A stretch of 27,303 bases of DNA from positions 1 to 27,303 of IMG/VR virus record IMGVR_UViG_3300031974_003072; one strand, 5' to 3'. The notes below the pieces were generated by a model that worked only from the letters and a program-made list of their open reading frames with translations, was not told the origin of the DNA and did no database searches. The position numbers and the translations under genes were made by a program. Source of the stretch: a virus. Below are positions 11,388 through 19,493 of the stretch, in pieces; positions within the stretch are counted from its first letter, which is position 1; each line of letters starts with the position of its first letter.

Positions 11388-11416
11388 ATTATAACCCAAA
11401 ATACTAATTATTGCAA
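11388..11416 (-). promoter_or_regulatory. Strong sigma70-like promoter for 11355-10262
   Basis: TTGCAA (11416-11411), 17 bases, TATAAT (11393-11388) on the minus strand in the gap between two genes. Confidence 0.8.
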
Positions 11417-12217
11417 CCTTTCGTAATCTAAACTTACCCACATTTCCTTATGCTTTTCATCATCAGTCCAGGTAAAATCTTGTTTATCATGAGGACATCT
11501 ATACCCATATCCTTTCTCTTCTAGCTCTATCATAAGATTGTGAAAACGTTTAACCTCTTCCATTCTTTTCTTTTCATCAGGATCAACAACATCTTGTTCT
11601 AATCTATGAAACCAAAAGAAATCACTGTAATTATATGGCTTATTATATCTAAGTAAAGAATAATCATTACCATGATAACCTATAAAGGCTTGATCATAGC
11701 CTCCTCTTTTTAAATACTCAGTACGAGTCACTAGATATGAATTACGTCCTACTTTTGGACCAAAGTTACCAGGAAAATACATAAACTCACTATCTAAAAA
11801 TACTATATTATTTGATATACTTTGTAAGCATCTTGCAGAAATAACCCAATCTGAATCCATCATTAGATTCCATTCGTTTCGAGATTCTTTTATCAAACAA
11901 TTTCTAGCACCTTCATTATTCCATCCATGATCTTTATCTATTCTCCATACAGTCCACCAAGCTGGTATGTCCATATCAGTAATAGGTTTATCTTGAGAGC
12001 CGTCATCTATTATAGAATAATCATATAGCTCTCCGCCTGGATCTATCTTATTATACCAATCTATAATTCTCTGAGTGATTTCAGGGCTATTATAATAAGT
12101 ATAATTGAGTCTTAGTTTTGTTTCATGTATAGGAGCGAACCAACCTTTGAGTCTGTTGGAATGATTCTTTATCCCAGTATACTCGTCAAAGTACTGGTGA
12201 TCCGCCTTAGATGACAT
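11408..12217 (-). CDS. GT-A glycosyltransferase (family 2-like)
   Basis: GT2-like features: YSIIDDGSQDKP near residues 67-78, WNNEGARNCLIKE near 99-111 and NLMMDSDWVI with the D-x-D metal site at about 118-120. A later GGYDQAFIGYHGNDYSLL resembles the acceptor-side GGxDE region. Probably transfers a sugar from a nucleotide sugar, perhaps to virion proteins, together with the other sugar genes. TAATG overlap with the upstream stop. Length 269 aa. Confidence 0.75.
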   Translation of the reverse strand: MSSKADHQYFDEYTGIKNHSNRLKGWFAPIHETKLRLNYTYYNSPEITQRIIDWYNKIDPGGELYDYSIIDDGSQDKPITDMDIPAWWTVWRIDKDHGWNNEGARNCLIKESRNEWNLMMDSDWVISARCLQSISNNIVFLDSEFMYFPGNFGPKVGRNSYLVTRTEYLKRGGYDQAFIGYHGNDYSLLRYNKPYNYSDFFWFHRLEQDVVDPDEKKRMEEVKRFHNLMIELEEKGYGYRCPHDKQDFTWTDDEKHKEMWVSLDYERLQ

Positions 12218-12636
12218 TACTCAGGTAAGATACTTGGAAAGGCTTTTTTAACGAGTGCTTTAGTAATACCTTTAGCAGGGTTCTTTTTGTTAACCATGTT
12301 AATAAGTATTTTTGAATCTTTAGGATGGATAGACTCTAGTAACTCAATAAACAAAATCTCTCTTTGAGTTTGAGATCTAACTGGTCTTCCTCCCTCAATA
12401 AAAATGTCTAGTTTCTTAGCCATAGAAAGAAATCTAGTCTCAACTTGTGTACCATCTGCTTCGTTATAAGGAGGTACGCTATCTGGTAAAAGGAATTTAA
12501 TGTCAGGATGATAACAGCCTTGAAGCACAGTCTTAAGAGCAAAGCTCTCATTCTGTTGTAAGTACTTTACTTTATTAGCAGTAGTACCTTGCTTAGCTGT
12601 TTCTTCTAACACTTCGAATACGCCTAATGTGTGCAT
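12217..12636 (-). CDS. Conserved T4-like phage protein, 139 aa (DUF6433-like)
   Basis: The segment NESFALKTVLQGCYHPDIKF followed by LLPDSVPPYNEAD is characteristic of a family found next to RNase H or replication genes in T4-like marine phages; I associate it with DUF6433 but cannot verify. Soluble, basic C-terminus. GGAG precedes the ATG at longer than usual distance. Function unknown, replication-related by position. Confidence 0.65.
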   Translation of the reverse strand: MHTLGVFEVLEETAKQGTTANKVKYLQQNESFALKTVLQGCYHPDIKFLLPDSVPPYNEADGTQVETRFLSMAKKLDIFIEGGRPVRSQTQREILFIELLESIHPKDSKILINMVNKKNPAKGITKALVKKAFPSILPE

Positions 12637-12638
12637 AA

Positions 12639-13496
12639 TTAAAATTCTCCAATGTGTTGCATAAGACCTTTCAGTCTTTTATCAACAAAATAATTAAATA
12701 AGTTATCTCTCGAGGGAGCAGGTTGTTGAAACTGCTCTAATATATTTAGCTGTATATCAGAAGGGGTTTCTGTAAGATCAACAAGCTGTTTATTTCTATG
12801 ATAGTTTCTTCTAATCTCTTCGTCAGGTACGTCCGGTTCACCTCCTTTAAGACCTACCTTCTCTATAAAAGTTTTTCGCAGCGGTTTCTGCCTACCATTA
12901 ATAAAACAGTCATCTTTAGATAGAACATTTGGTATACCATCACCTCTATCTCCTCTGAGTATATGCTCAGCTAAAAATTCAACAGGATTACTATGCTTAA
13001 TCCATTTCTTTCGAACTGGATCGTACTGACTAACGTTTGCATATACATGCAATTGTATAAAGTCTTTATCACCCGAGAGAATAAGTATAGGCTCACCTGT
13101 ATTAAGCTCTCTACCATAGTTATGACAGATGGTACCTATTACATCATCTGCCTCAGCACCATCAACATGTATATATTTGTATGGAAATACTTTTTTAAGC
13201 TCAGCTTTGATAGTATTTAAACTAGTCCAGATTTGATTCCAATCCATTCCAGATTGATCTCTCCAGGCTTTTCTATGAGCTTTGTAATAAGGGAATACAT
13301 CTCTACGCCAATAATGTTTATCATCACTTGCTATAACAAAGTTACCATACTTATCACCAAACTTAGTAATGTAACCTCTTATGGCATTAAGTACCATATG
13401 ACGTAGAAGGTCTTCATTAACATCAACACCTTTCTGACCACCAATCTGGGCCATTAGGTTTGATATCATCGTTTGGTTTAAATCACATATAATCAT
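12639..13496 (-). CDS. rnh: T4-type RNase H (FEN-1-like 5'-3' exonuclease)
   Basis: The order of motifs follows T4 RNase H: MIICDLNQTM at the N-terminus, RHMVLNAIR, then DDKHYWRRDVFPYYKAHRKA (compare T4 GYWRRDFAYYYKKNR), VDGAEADDVIG, LSGDKDFIQLH and LRGDRGDGIPN with clustered metal-binding Asp. It removes RNA primers from lagging strands. Length 285 aa against about 305 in T4. No Shine-Dalgarno is seen and the promoter -10 box ends 12 bases before the ATG, suggesting a near-leaderless transcript. Confidence 0.92.
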   Translation of the reverse strand: MIICDLNQTMISNLMAQIGGQKGVDVNEDLLRHMVLNAIRGYITKFGDKYGNFVIASDDKHYWRRDVFPYYKAHRKAWRDQSGMDWNQIWTSLNTIKAELKKVFPYKYIHVDGAEADDVIGTICHNYGRELNTGEPILILSGDKDFIQLHVYANVSQYDPVRKKWIKHSNPVEFLAEHILRGDRGDGIPNVLSKDDCFINGRQKPLRKTFIEKVGLKGGEPDVPDEEIRRNYHRNKQLVDLTETPSDIQLNILEQFQQPAPSRDNLFNYFVDKRLKGLMQHIGEF

Positions 13497-13507
13497 AACT
13501 ATCTTTT

Positions 13508-13536
13508 ATTATAGTCGCTTTTTATATAAAAGGCAA
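13508..13536 (-). promoter_or_regulatory. Strong sigma70-like promoter for RNase H
   Basis: TTGCCT (13536-13531), 17 bases, TATAAT (13513-13508) on the minus strand. The predicted transcript start is about five bases from the ATG. Confidence 0.75.
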
Positions 13537-13848
13537 CTAGTCTTGAAATTTAATGTCTGTAAGTTTTTCTAAATCTAACTCGTTTGCAGTCTTCTGTAAA
13601 GGGTGTTCTAAGCCATACATTCTTAATAAACATGATTTAATTGATTCATGAATCATAACCATATCTTGCTGATGATGCTTACCAAGAGCTTTAGCTGCTA
13701 TTGGGTTAACATCTAGCTTATTAAATACACCTATTGACATATCTAAAGCAACATCAATACAATAGTTTCTAGTTTGCTCTTCTTCAGACTCCATAAAGGG
13801 TTTTAAAGTCTCAGGGTCTATACCTGGGAATGGAATAATTTTAGCCAT
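13537..13848 (-). CDS. Hypothetical protein, 103 aa
   Basis: Begins MAKIIPFPGIDPETLKPFME; the start at 13848 is fixed by a strong RBS (AAGGAG). Acidic N-terminal half, helical C-terminus; no family recognised. A late-promoter-like CATAAATA lies 20 bases upstream, suggesting late expression. Confidence 0.75.
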   Translation of the reverse strand: MAKIIPFPGIDPETLKPFMESEEEQTRNYCIDVALDMSIGVFNKLDVNPIAAKALGKHHQQDMVMIHESIKSCLLRMYGLEHPLQKTANELDLEKLTDIKFQD

Positions 13849-13868
13849 TTTGTCTCCTTGTATAGACA

Positions 13869-13876
13869 TATTTATG
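13869..13876 (-). promoter_or_regulatory. Possible late promoter (NATAAATA)
   Basis: CATAAATA on the minus strand, about 20 bases before the start codon at 13848. It fits the late promoter form of T4-like marine phages. Confidence 0.45.
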
Positions 13877-14014
13877 CTATGTATTATCCCCGTCTCTGTA
13901 CTTGATGTTTGACTTATCAAATAGCCTATTAGCTTTTCTTTGCCAAGACTTCTCTATAAGTTTATCAAACCAGTCTCTAAGCCATTTAAAACTTAAGTAT
14001 CTAAATTGCATCAT
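13877..14014 (-). CDS. Small basic hypothetical protein, 45 aa
   Basis: Begins MMQFRYLSFKWLRDWFDKLI; basic and aromatic-rich, amphipathic N-terminal helix. The ATG overlaps the upstream stop as ATGATG. No family known. Its stop lies right at the late-promoter-like element for the next gene. Confidence 0.6.
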   Translation of the reverse strand: MMQFRYLSFKWLRDWFDKLIEKSWQRKANRLFDKSNIKYRDGDNT

Positions 14015-14511
14015 TTCTTTTTCTTATTTCTTCCAGCATGAGGGTAAGGAGGCAGATTATATGCAGCTCTTTCCATATCATCATCCTCAATTGTCCATTC
14101 TTTACGTACATCAGGATACCAAACACCTATGTTTCTTTTAGGTCTACCATCAGAGTAGTATGCCATTGATATACATTTATATTTAGTAAGCTGATCCATA
14201 TTAGGGCCTTGGAATTTACTAACATAACTTCCTGATCTTAAATAACTCTCTAATTGAGATTTATAGCCTTGAAACTGAGCCATCTTAGCTTGAGCTTTCT
14301 TATCACCTGCTCGCCATTGATGTCTAAATGCAGATATTTGACTTTGTACTTCTTTAATCCATCCTCTAACAGTCTTAAGGCTAAGAGGATCATCATCCGG
14401 TAAGCTAACTACATGCTTTGAATACATAGAGTACTTCGGAGGACCAGCTTTAGCAGCTTTTGCTGCTCTTGCTTTTTCTAATCGTTCAAGTAATACTTCT
14501 TTATCTGTCAT
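14011..14511 (-). CDS. Hypothetical protein, 166 aa
   Basis: Begins MTDKEVLLERLEKARAAKAA; the N-terminal Ala/Lys helix is followed by a basic region (FRHQWRAGDKKAQAKMAQFQ) that could bind nucleic acid, and a tail of Lys residues. No known domain recognised. Coupled by ATGA overlaps on both sides to small genes. Confidence 0.75.
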   Translation of the reverse strand: MTDKEVLLERLEKARAAKAAKAGPPKYSMYSKHVVSLPDDDPLSLKTVRGWIKEVQSQISAFRHQWRAGDKKAQAKMAQFQGYKSQLESYLRSGSYVSKFQGPNMDQLTKYKCISMAYYSDGRPKRNIGVWYPDVRKEWTIEDDDMERAAYNLPPYPHAGRNKKKK

Positions 14512-14657
14512 AATCTGTTATCTAACCCGTCAAGTAAACTCTCTAGTCTTTCGATAACTCTACTTTGAGCTTCTACTAGATCTGTAAGAGTAGATATTTT
14601 ATTATCCACATCGTTCTCTAAAGAATCTAATTTATCATACACATCGTTTATACTCAT
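14508..14657 (-). CDS. Small coiled-coil protein, 49 aa
   Basis: Begins MSINDVYDKLDSLENDVDNK; heptad-like spacing of L/I/V over the whole length predicts a short coiled coil. The RBS TAGGAGGT before the ATG at 14657 is excellent, and the stop overlaps the next start (ATGA). Possibly an oligomerisation partner of a neighbour; function unknown. Confidence 0.75.
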   Translation of the reverse strand: MSINDVYDKLDSLENDVDNKISTLTDLVEAQSRVIERLESLLDGLDNRL

Positions 14658-14665
14658 AATACCTC

Positions 14666-14812
14666 CTAAAATAATATAACAATGAAAAATAGAATGACTA
14701 ATAAAAATAAAGCAGGAAGTATTTTTTTAAGTAACCACAACGCAAATACAAAAGCGTTATAGGCTATATAAACTATGCCTCCTAAAAATAATAATACAAT
14801 TAACCATTCCAT
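14666..14812 (-). CDS. Small membrane protein, 48 aa, two TM segments
   Basis: Begins MEWLIVLLFLGGIVYIAYNA; two hydrophobic segments separated by LWLLKKILP, so a helical hairpin in the inner membrane is likely. No clear Shine-Dalgarno precedes the ATG at 14812; other nearby ATGs are out of frame. The stop lies inside the RBS of the next gene. Function unknown. Confidence 0.55.
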   Translation of the reverse strand: MEWLIVLLFLGGIVYIAYNAFVFALWLLKKILPALFLLVILFFIVILF

Positions 14813-14843
14813 ACATACATTATATGAACTTAGGAACTATAAA

Positions 14844-15878
14844 TCAACTCTTAGGTTCTATCATCGACTCTAATAACCCTTTCCATTCTACTGATCTAGT
14901 AGCCCAACTATAGAAGCTATCAGCATATACCTTCTGCATGTGTAGACGTTGATCTAACATAGGTTTCTTTTCAGGTTTATTAAATAATTCAATTGCTTCA
15001 ATAAGACATTGACCAAATGCGTTAGCATGTGCTTGAGGATCTTCATTAAACTGATACATATAGGTCCAGTTAGCAGCTGTCTCAGGAAGAGCACCTAAAT
15101 TACTATGAACACACATAGTTCCTGCAGACATAGCTTCCATCATAGCTATGCAAGAGGTCTCTTGCCATATTGAAGGATATGCAAATATATGAGCAGATTT
15201 AAGAGCTTCTCTTACTTCTGAATTAGGCTTAAACCCATGATATGTCATCTGAGGATGTTCTTCTACAGCATCAAATAACGGCTGGTAAGGCTTATTCCTT
15301 TCTGCCCATTCAGGACCATAGATATCAAAGGAGCTGTATACATGTAAGTGAATATTATCATACATCTTAGATATTTGCTCAAAGACAGGAACTAAGATTT
15401 CTAAACCTCTATGAGGAGTAGTATGATAGATTAAATTTATACCATCTTGAGGATCAGGCTTTTCATGTGCTTCGATAGGTTCAATAGCATTTTTAAGAAC
15501 TACAGACTTACCATATGGTACTCCTAAGAAATTAGCATACTGTTGCATTTGCCATTGAGATACACATACAATCTTATCAAACTTGTCTTGATTCTCTGGT
15601 TCTTTTAAATGAGCTGATTCTGGATCTAATGGTAGGTCATGAAGCCATAATATCTTTTTCTTATCTTCGTCTAATTCTCTTACTCTAGAACAGATAATTT
15701 GAAATTGCTCTAATAGCTCTTTAGGAAGCCTCTCATGCAATCCATATTTCATCTGCTCTGTGCCTCCTTGAGCATCTTTATCAACTTCGTTAGTTTCTAT
15801 AGCAGCACCATCAAGCCCTACTATTTTTTTCTCTTTTGAAAGAGGAGCTCCATCTGAGCCTACAATTTTTAAATCCAT
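14844..15878 (-). CDS. GT-B glycosyltransferase (family 4-like)
   Basis: A GT4-type C-terminal domain is visible: NLIYHTTPHRGLEILVPVF (residues 149-167), then HIFAYPSIWQETSCIAMMEA and MSAGTMCVHSNLGALPET, with the family's conserved Glu residues for the nucleotide-sugar donor. The N-terminal domain has the QGGTEQM start common in phage GT4 enzymes. 344 aa. RBS GGAG. Likely glycosylates a phage component; sugar unknown. Confidence 0.85.
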   Translation of the reverse strand: MDLKIVGSDGAPLSKEKKIVGLDGAAIETNEVDKDAQGGTEQMKYGLHERLPKELLEQFQIICSRVRELDEDKKKILWLHDLPLDPESAHLKEPENQDKFDKIVCVSQWQMQQYANFLGVPYGKSVVLKNAIEPIEAHEKPDPQDGINLIYHTTPHRGLEILVPVFEQISKMYDNIHLHVYSSFDIYGPEWAERNKPYQPLFDAVEEHPQMTYHGFKPNSEVREALKSAHIFAYPSIWQETSCIAMMEAMSAGTMCVHSNLGALPETAANWTYMYQFNEDPQAHANAFGQCLIEAIELFNKPEKKPMLDQRLHMQKVYADSFYSWATRSVEWKGLLESMIEPKS

Positions 15879-15880
15879 AA

Positions 15881-16102
15881 TTAATTCTCCAGTTTAGCTA
15901 CTAAGCTATCATATCCACCTATATTTTCACCATCAAACTTAATTTGAGGGAATGTTCTTGCTCCAGGAAATTGTTCAAAGAGCTCTTCTCTAGTAAAATC
16001 TGTATCTAGTTGTTTATATGTGAACTCTAAATCTTCTCTTTCACATAGTTGTTTTGCTTTATCACAAAAGGGGCAATTAGTTTTTCCATATATCTCAATC
16101 AT
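15881..16102 (-). CDS. Glutaredoxin
   Basis: Begins MIEIYGKTNCPFCDKAKQLC with the redox-active CPFC at residues 10-13, followed by TFPQIKFDGENIGGYD containing the cis-Pro and the glutathione-binding GG. 73 aa, a minimal glutaredoxin. RBS GGAG before the ATG at 16102. It probably supplies reducing equivalents to the phage NrdAB reductase encoded nearby, as T4 NrdC does. Confidence 0.92.
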   Translation of the reverse strand: MIEIYGKTNCPFCDKAKQLCEREDLEFTYKQLDTDFTREELFEQFPGARTFPQIKFDGENIGGYDSLVAKLEN

Positions 16103-16529
16103 TTTTTCTCCATAGTTTTTCAATCTTTTCTCTTTTATTATCTGCATCTTTTAAGAAAATAAATTCTTTAAAGTTTTTACGAGCATAATTAATAGTGCCT
16201 CTATGCCTATTTACTGATGATATCTTCCCATCAAATATTATACTATTAAAATTATTCATTATTGATTCTGCTAATATATTTAAAGTTAAAATATGTACAA
16301 CAACAACATCATAATTAGCATAAATGTTTTCTTTAAAGCTGTCTTCTAATTCATATCCAGGTCCGTCTGAAATAAGCTGATCATATAAAGGAAAATCATA
16401 ATTATGTAACAAATTGTATGCTTTTTTATAATCTTGAATAGCAATAGACTTCTTACTTTCTTTGCTTAATAAATTAACTATCGGAATTATATCTGAATTT
16501 TCGTTGGTGCTAATAATAATTTTATTCAT
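16095..16529 (-). CDS. Hypothetical protein, 144 aa
   Basis: Begins MNKIIISTNENSDIIPIVNL; alternating beta-strand (NKIIIST, YDVVVVHIL, FNSIIFDG) and helix pattern suggests an alpha/beta, possibly P-loop-free Rossmann-like fold. Overlaps both neighbours by 8 bases. More AT-rich in its codons than the nrd genes. No family assigned. Confidence 0.65.
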   Translation of the reverse strand: MNKIIISTNENSDIIPIVNLLSKESKKSIAIQDYKKAYNLLHNYDFPLYDQLISDGPGYELEDSFKENIYANYDVVVVHILTLNILAESIMNNFNSIIFDGKISSVNRHRGTINYARKNFKEFIFLKDADNKREKIEKLWRKND

Positions 16530-16953
16530 TTATTTCTTTCAATATCTTTTGTAAGTTATCTGATTGACCAATTCTTACATTGATAATACCATTATAATAA
16601 TCATCTGAAGCCAATACATTTCTATCAAACTGCTCCTTAGCTTCTAAGTAACCAGCGCTTCCTTTACTAGGACAGAAATATAATATCTCTCTTGTAAATT
16701 TATCTTCCCCTAGATCCATTACATCGTTTTTAAGATGATCAGATGAACCCCAATAAGTTCTCCAATCACTTTCTTTAAACGATTTTCTCTTTCTCTTCTT
16801 GCCTTTAAGAGGTGGTCTAGTTACTTTAAACTTAGCTAGTTTTTTACCAACATACTTTCTATTGTTAGTAGTATTGGTAATTATATAAACAAAAGCTTCA
16901 CAATCATCTGGTAGCTCATTTACTACTTTACCTTTATAGGTCCAGATGCTCAT
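16522..16953 (-). CDS. GIY-YIG nuclease-domain protein, 143 aa
   Basis: Begins MSIWTYKGKVVNELPDDCEA. FVYIITNTTNNRKYVGKKL is the GIY-YIG core (FVY...YVG), followed by a basic KGKKRKRK stretch and SDWRTYWGSSDHLK with a candidate catalytic Arg, and EAKEQF with the Glu. This is a family frequent in phages, possibly a homing or repair nuclease. The start was placed at the second internal Met because the family begins there; the upstream zinc-ribbon gene overlaps by 20 bases. Confidence 0.75.
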   Translation of the reverse strand: MSIWTYKGKVVNELPDDCEAFVYIITNTTNNRKYVGKKLAKFKVTRPPLKGKKRKRKSFKESDWRTYWGSSDHLKNDVMDLGEDKFTREILYFCPSKGSAGYLEAKEQFDRNVLASDDYYNGIINVRIGQSDNLQKILKEINE

Positions 16954-17086
16954 CTTCATAATCTTGTTCGTCTCTATACTCAAGCTGTTCACCACAGCTA
17001 GGACAGAATTTCACTTTAAAAATTTTATCTTCATGATTAACTTCACCTTCGAAGTCACATTCCATGCATAAAACTCTTGTGATCAT
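16934..17086 (-). CDS. Zinc-ribbon protein, 50 aa
   Basis: Two Cys pairs, CMEC at residues 7-10 and CPSC at 28-31, form a classical zinc ribbon; the C-terminal tail is strongly acidic (EYRDEQDYEDEHLDL). ATGA overlap with the cytochrome gene. Could bind nucleic acid or a protein partner; no partner can be named. Confidence 0.7.
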   Translation of the reverse strand: MITRVLCMECDFEGEVNHEDKIFKVKFCPSCGEQLEYRDEQDYEDEHLDL

Positions 17087-17526
17087 TGCATTGTCTCCTC
17101 GATAAATTTACCTATAGTTTGAATATCATCATCAGAAAGCATTCCAGCTTGAGCCCACATTGTTGAGCTCATGTTTCCTACTGTTTCTCTGTTCTTGTAG
17201 GCGTATAATCTTTGAGATACATATTCACTATCTCTTCCGGCCAGCGCAGGGAAGGCTCCCATCCCTTGGCCTTGTTGTCCATGGCACGCAGCGCATCCCG
17301 CCCAAAGTCCTCTAATGGAACTATATGGATCTGATGCGGCCTCTGCTTTTTTTGCTTGAAGGATTTCAACCACTGTACCATTAACTTTAACATATTCTTC
17401 ATAACATTCTCCATAACATGATCCAGTACTACTATACCCTGAGTACTCTAAGTCTGGATATATCTTAAAACCAAAGAACAATGCTATTGCCATTGTTCCA
17501 AATAAAGCCATTCCTAATTCTTTCAT
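17083..17526 (-). CDS. Phage-encoded c-type cytochrome
   Basis: A hydrophobic N-terminal segment (about residues 4-22, MALFGTMAIALFFGF) serves as signal or membrane anchor. The heme c site CAACH is at 78-82 in GLWAGCAACHGQQGQGMGAF, and a distal Met is available near NMSSTM (119-123), followed by the C-terminal helix typical of class I cytochromes (SDDDIQTIGKFI). It would act in the periplasm in electron transfer, after host heme attachment. Two further Cys (37, 41) precede the domain. An unusual auxiliary metabolic gene between nrdB and a zinc ribbon. Confidence 0.88.
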   Translation of the reverse strand: MKELGMALFGTMAIALFFGFKIYPDLEYSGYSSTGSCYGECYEEYVKVNGTVVEILQAKKAEAASDPYSSIRGLWAGCAACHGQQGQGMGAFPALAGRDSEYVSQRLYAYKNRETVGNMSSTMWAQAGMLSDDDIQTIGKFIEETMQ

Positions 17527-18603
17527 TTATAAACTTAATCCCTTAAACGTATCCTTATCAACGTCTTTTTTAACTCCTCCAACAATATAGGAAGATATTT
17601 CTGTTTCTTGAGGAGCAACTTGAACATCACCTCCGCTAATCCATTTCTGAGTCCATGGAAGAGGGTTACTCCCACCTTTAAAATTATGTTTTACTCCAAT
17701 AGCAGAACATCTTTTAGCTGCTATCCATTCAACATAATCTTTTAGCACATTAGCATTTAAACCAATCATTGAACCGTCTTTAAATAAATATTCAGCCCAT
17801 TTCTTTTCCTGGTCTACTACTTCTTTAAATATTTCTAATACTTCTTCTTCTGACTGTTTAGCTATTCTAGCCATCTGCGGATCGTCTTTAACAATTAACT
17901 TAAGTATAGATGTCGTTGACCCTAAGTGTAGATTTTCATCTCTTGCAATAAACTTAATAATCTTAGCATTACCTTCCATCTTCTTTAACTCAGCAAATGC
18001 CCAGCTACAAGCAAATGAAACATAGAATCTAACTCCTTCTAAAGCATTAACAGCATTTAAGCATAACCATAGAGCTTTCTTGTGCTGTAAAGTCCCGTAA
18101 CTTCTGGGATCATCATTGTATCTTATTAGATTATCATAGTAACGTGAAATACTATCAGAACAGTCTGTGATCTCTTTTATATTAAGCATGTTATCAAATA
18201 CAATAGAAGGATCAGAGTAAATATTCCTAATGATGTGAGTATAAGATCTACTATGAATAGTTTCAGAAAAGGACCACGTCTCAATCCACGTCTCCAACTC
18301 TGGAAGCGAGACGATAGGTAAGAACGCCAAATTAGGAGCTCTGCCCTGTACAGAATCGAGTAGTATTTGCCTTTTAAGGTTAGAAGTAAATATATGTTGT
18401 TCGGCATCTGATAAGTCCTTAAAGTCTTTGTTATCCCGAAGTATGTCAACTTCTTCTGGTCTCCAGAAGAACCCTAATTGTTTATCTGTAAATTTATCTA
18501 ACTGTGGATATTTTATATCATCATAACGAGCAATATCAACACTTCCATCGAAGAACATCGCTCTATTCTTAGAACTGCTTTTATTTATTTTGAAAACGGA
18601 CAT
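17527..18603 (-). CDS. nrdB: Ribonucleotide reductase class Ia, small subunit
   Basis: All key residues of class Ia NrdB are present: Asp83 (LLDS), Glu114, His117 and the radical Tyr121 in SETIHSRSYTHII, Glu189 (LEGVRFY), and Glu223/His226 in ARDENLHL. 358 aa. RBS GAGGAAAG. It holds the di-iron tyrosyl radical that activates NrdA. Separated from nrdA only by the methyltransferase gene. Confidence 0.97.
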   Translation of the reverse strand: MSVFKINKSSSKNRAMFFDGSVDIARYDDIKYPQLDKFTDKQLGFFWRPEEVDILRDNKDFKDLSDAEQHIFTSNLKRQILLDSVQGRAPNLAFLPIVSLPELETWIETWSFSETIHSRSYTHIIRNIYSDPSIVFDNMLNIKEITDCSDSISRYYDNLIRYNDDPRSYGTLQHKKALWLCLNAVNALEGVRFYVSFACSWAFAELKKMEGNAKIIKFIARDENLHLGSTTSILKLIVKDDPQMARIAKQSEEEVLEIFKEVVDQEKKWAEYLFKDGSMIGLNANVLKDYVEWIAAKRCSAIGVKHNFKGGSNPLPWTQKWISGGDVQVAPQETEISSYIVGGVKKDVDKDTFKGLSL

Positions 18604-19493
18604 TTCTTTCCTCTTGTGTATGGGTTTTTGTTAGTTCCAAATCGTATATTTTCTTTAAATCTATTCCAATGCTGACGGCCAGCTGGCATAGGGCCCCAAT
18701 TATTATTAGGTCTTACTATGTTAGAGAAGAAGATTTCATCATCTAAGTAAGCGTGCCATCCATATAGTTCAGCATTTTTTTTACCAATTGGAATTGTATA
18801 ATCTTCCAAATTTACTGCTTCTGGAACAAAAGACATATTATCTATTTTAGTAAGGTCAGTTGAACCTAATTCAATAAAATTAGTACCGCTTTGATCTTCA
18901 AAATATGGCTCGTATTTTATATTAGTTTCATTAAAATTTTCAACACGCTTAATATATAGCTGATGAAATTCTTGAGTCTGATCAGGAAAGTCATCTTTTA
19001 CATATAATCTATGTTCTGGAGCAGGACCGTTATAGGTTCCATTATATTTTAACCAATCAATTCTTCTTGGAGTAGTTTTATGTAATAGTTTTTGATTATG
19101 AAGATTAAGACTAATATTATAAATATATTCATCAAATACGTTATGACCAAATATTTCATGTATTATTATATCTGCTTCAGGAAATATTAAATTTCTTGCA
19201 TCTCCTTGAATAAATTCTACATTATCAAAGTCAGCTAACATTGTTTTAGCTACGTCTAAGTACTGCTTAATATAATCAATGCAATAAACTTTTTTAGCTC
19301 CATTTTTGAGAGCAAGATATCCCATTATCCCAGGGCCTGTTCCTAGATCAATAATTACTTTATCTTTGGCATGCTTTTTAAAATACTTTTCATACGCATG
19401 CATTTTATTATCATCTAAACAGCATCTTAATTCCCAACAAGCGAAATCATTATTTGTTCCTCTTAATCTAGGACTATTAGATTTTGCAGGCAT
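18585..19493 (-). CDS. SAM-dependent methyltransferase, PRMT-like
   Basis: Motif I VIIDLGTGPGIMGYLALKNG with the glycine-rich SAM loop, an acidic post-I residue (VYCIDYIKQY), GDARNL, and DIIIHEIFGHNVFDE resembling the double-E loop of protein arginine methyltransferases; a beta-barrel-like C-terminal part follows. About 302 aa from the Met at 19493. It could methylate protein or a small molecule; substrate unknown. It overlaps nrdA by 17 bases and nrdB by 19, so it was inserted neatly into the nrdAB operon. Confidence 0.75.
   Translation of the reverse strand: MPAKSNSPRLRGTNNDFACWELRCCLDDNKMHAYEKYFKKHAKDKVIIDLGTGPGIMGYLALKNGAKKVYCIDYIKQYLDVAKTMLADFDNVEFIQGDARNLIFPEADIIIHEIFGHNVFDEYIYNISLNLHNQKLLHKTTPRRIDWLKYNGTYNGPAPEHRLYVKDDFPDQTQEFHQLYIKRVENFNETNIKYEPYFEDQSGTNFIELGSTDLTKIDNMSFVPEAVNLEDYTIPIGKKNAELYGWHAYLDDEIFFSNIVRPNNNWGPMPAGRQHWNRFKENIRFGTNKNPYTRGKKCPFSK

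Noticed and set aside
17178-17414. 78-codon frame inside the cytochrome gene
   Set aside because: The cytochrome frame has a heme site and export signal; the alternative frame shows no motif or RBS.
18587-18598. Late-promoter-like AATAAATA on the minus strand
   Set aside because: It lies in the first codons of nrdB (KINKSS) and is better explained as coding sequence.
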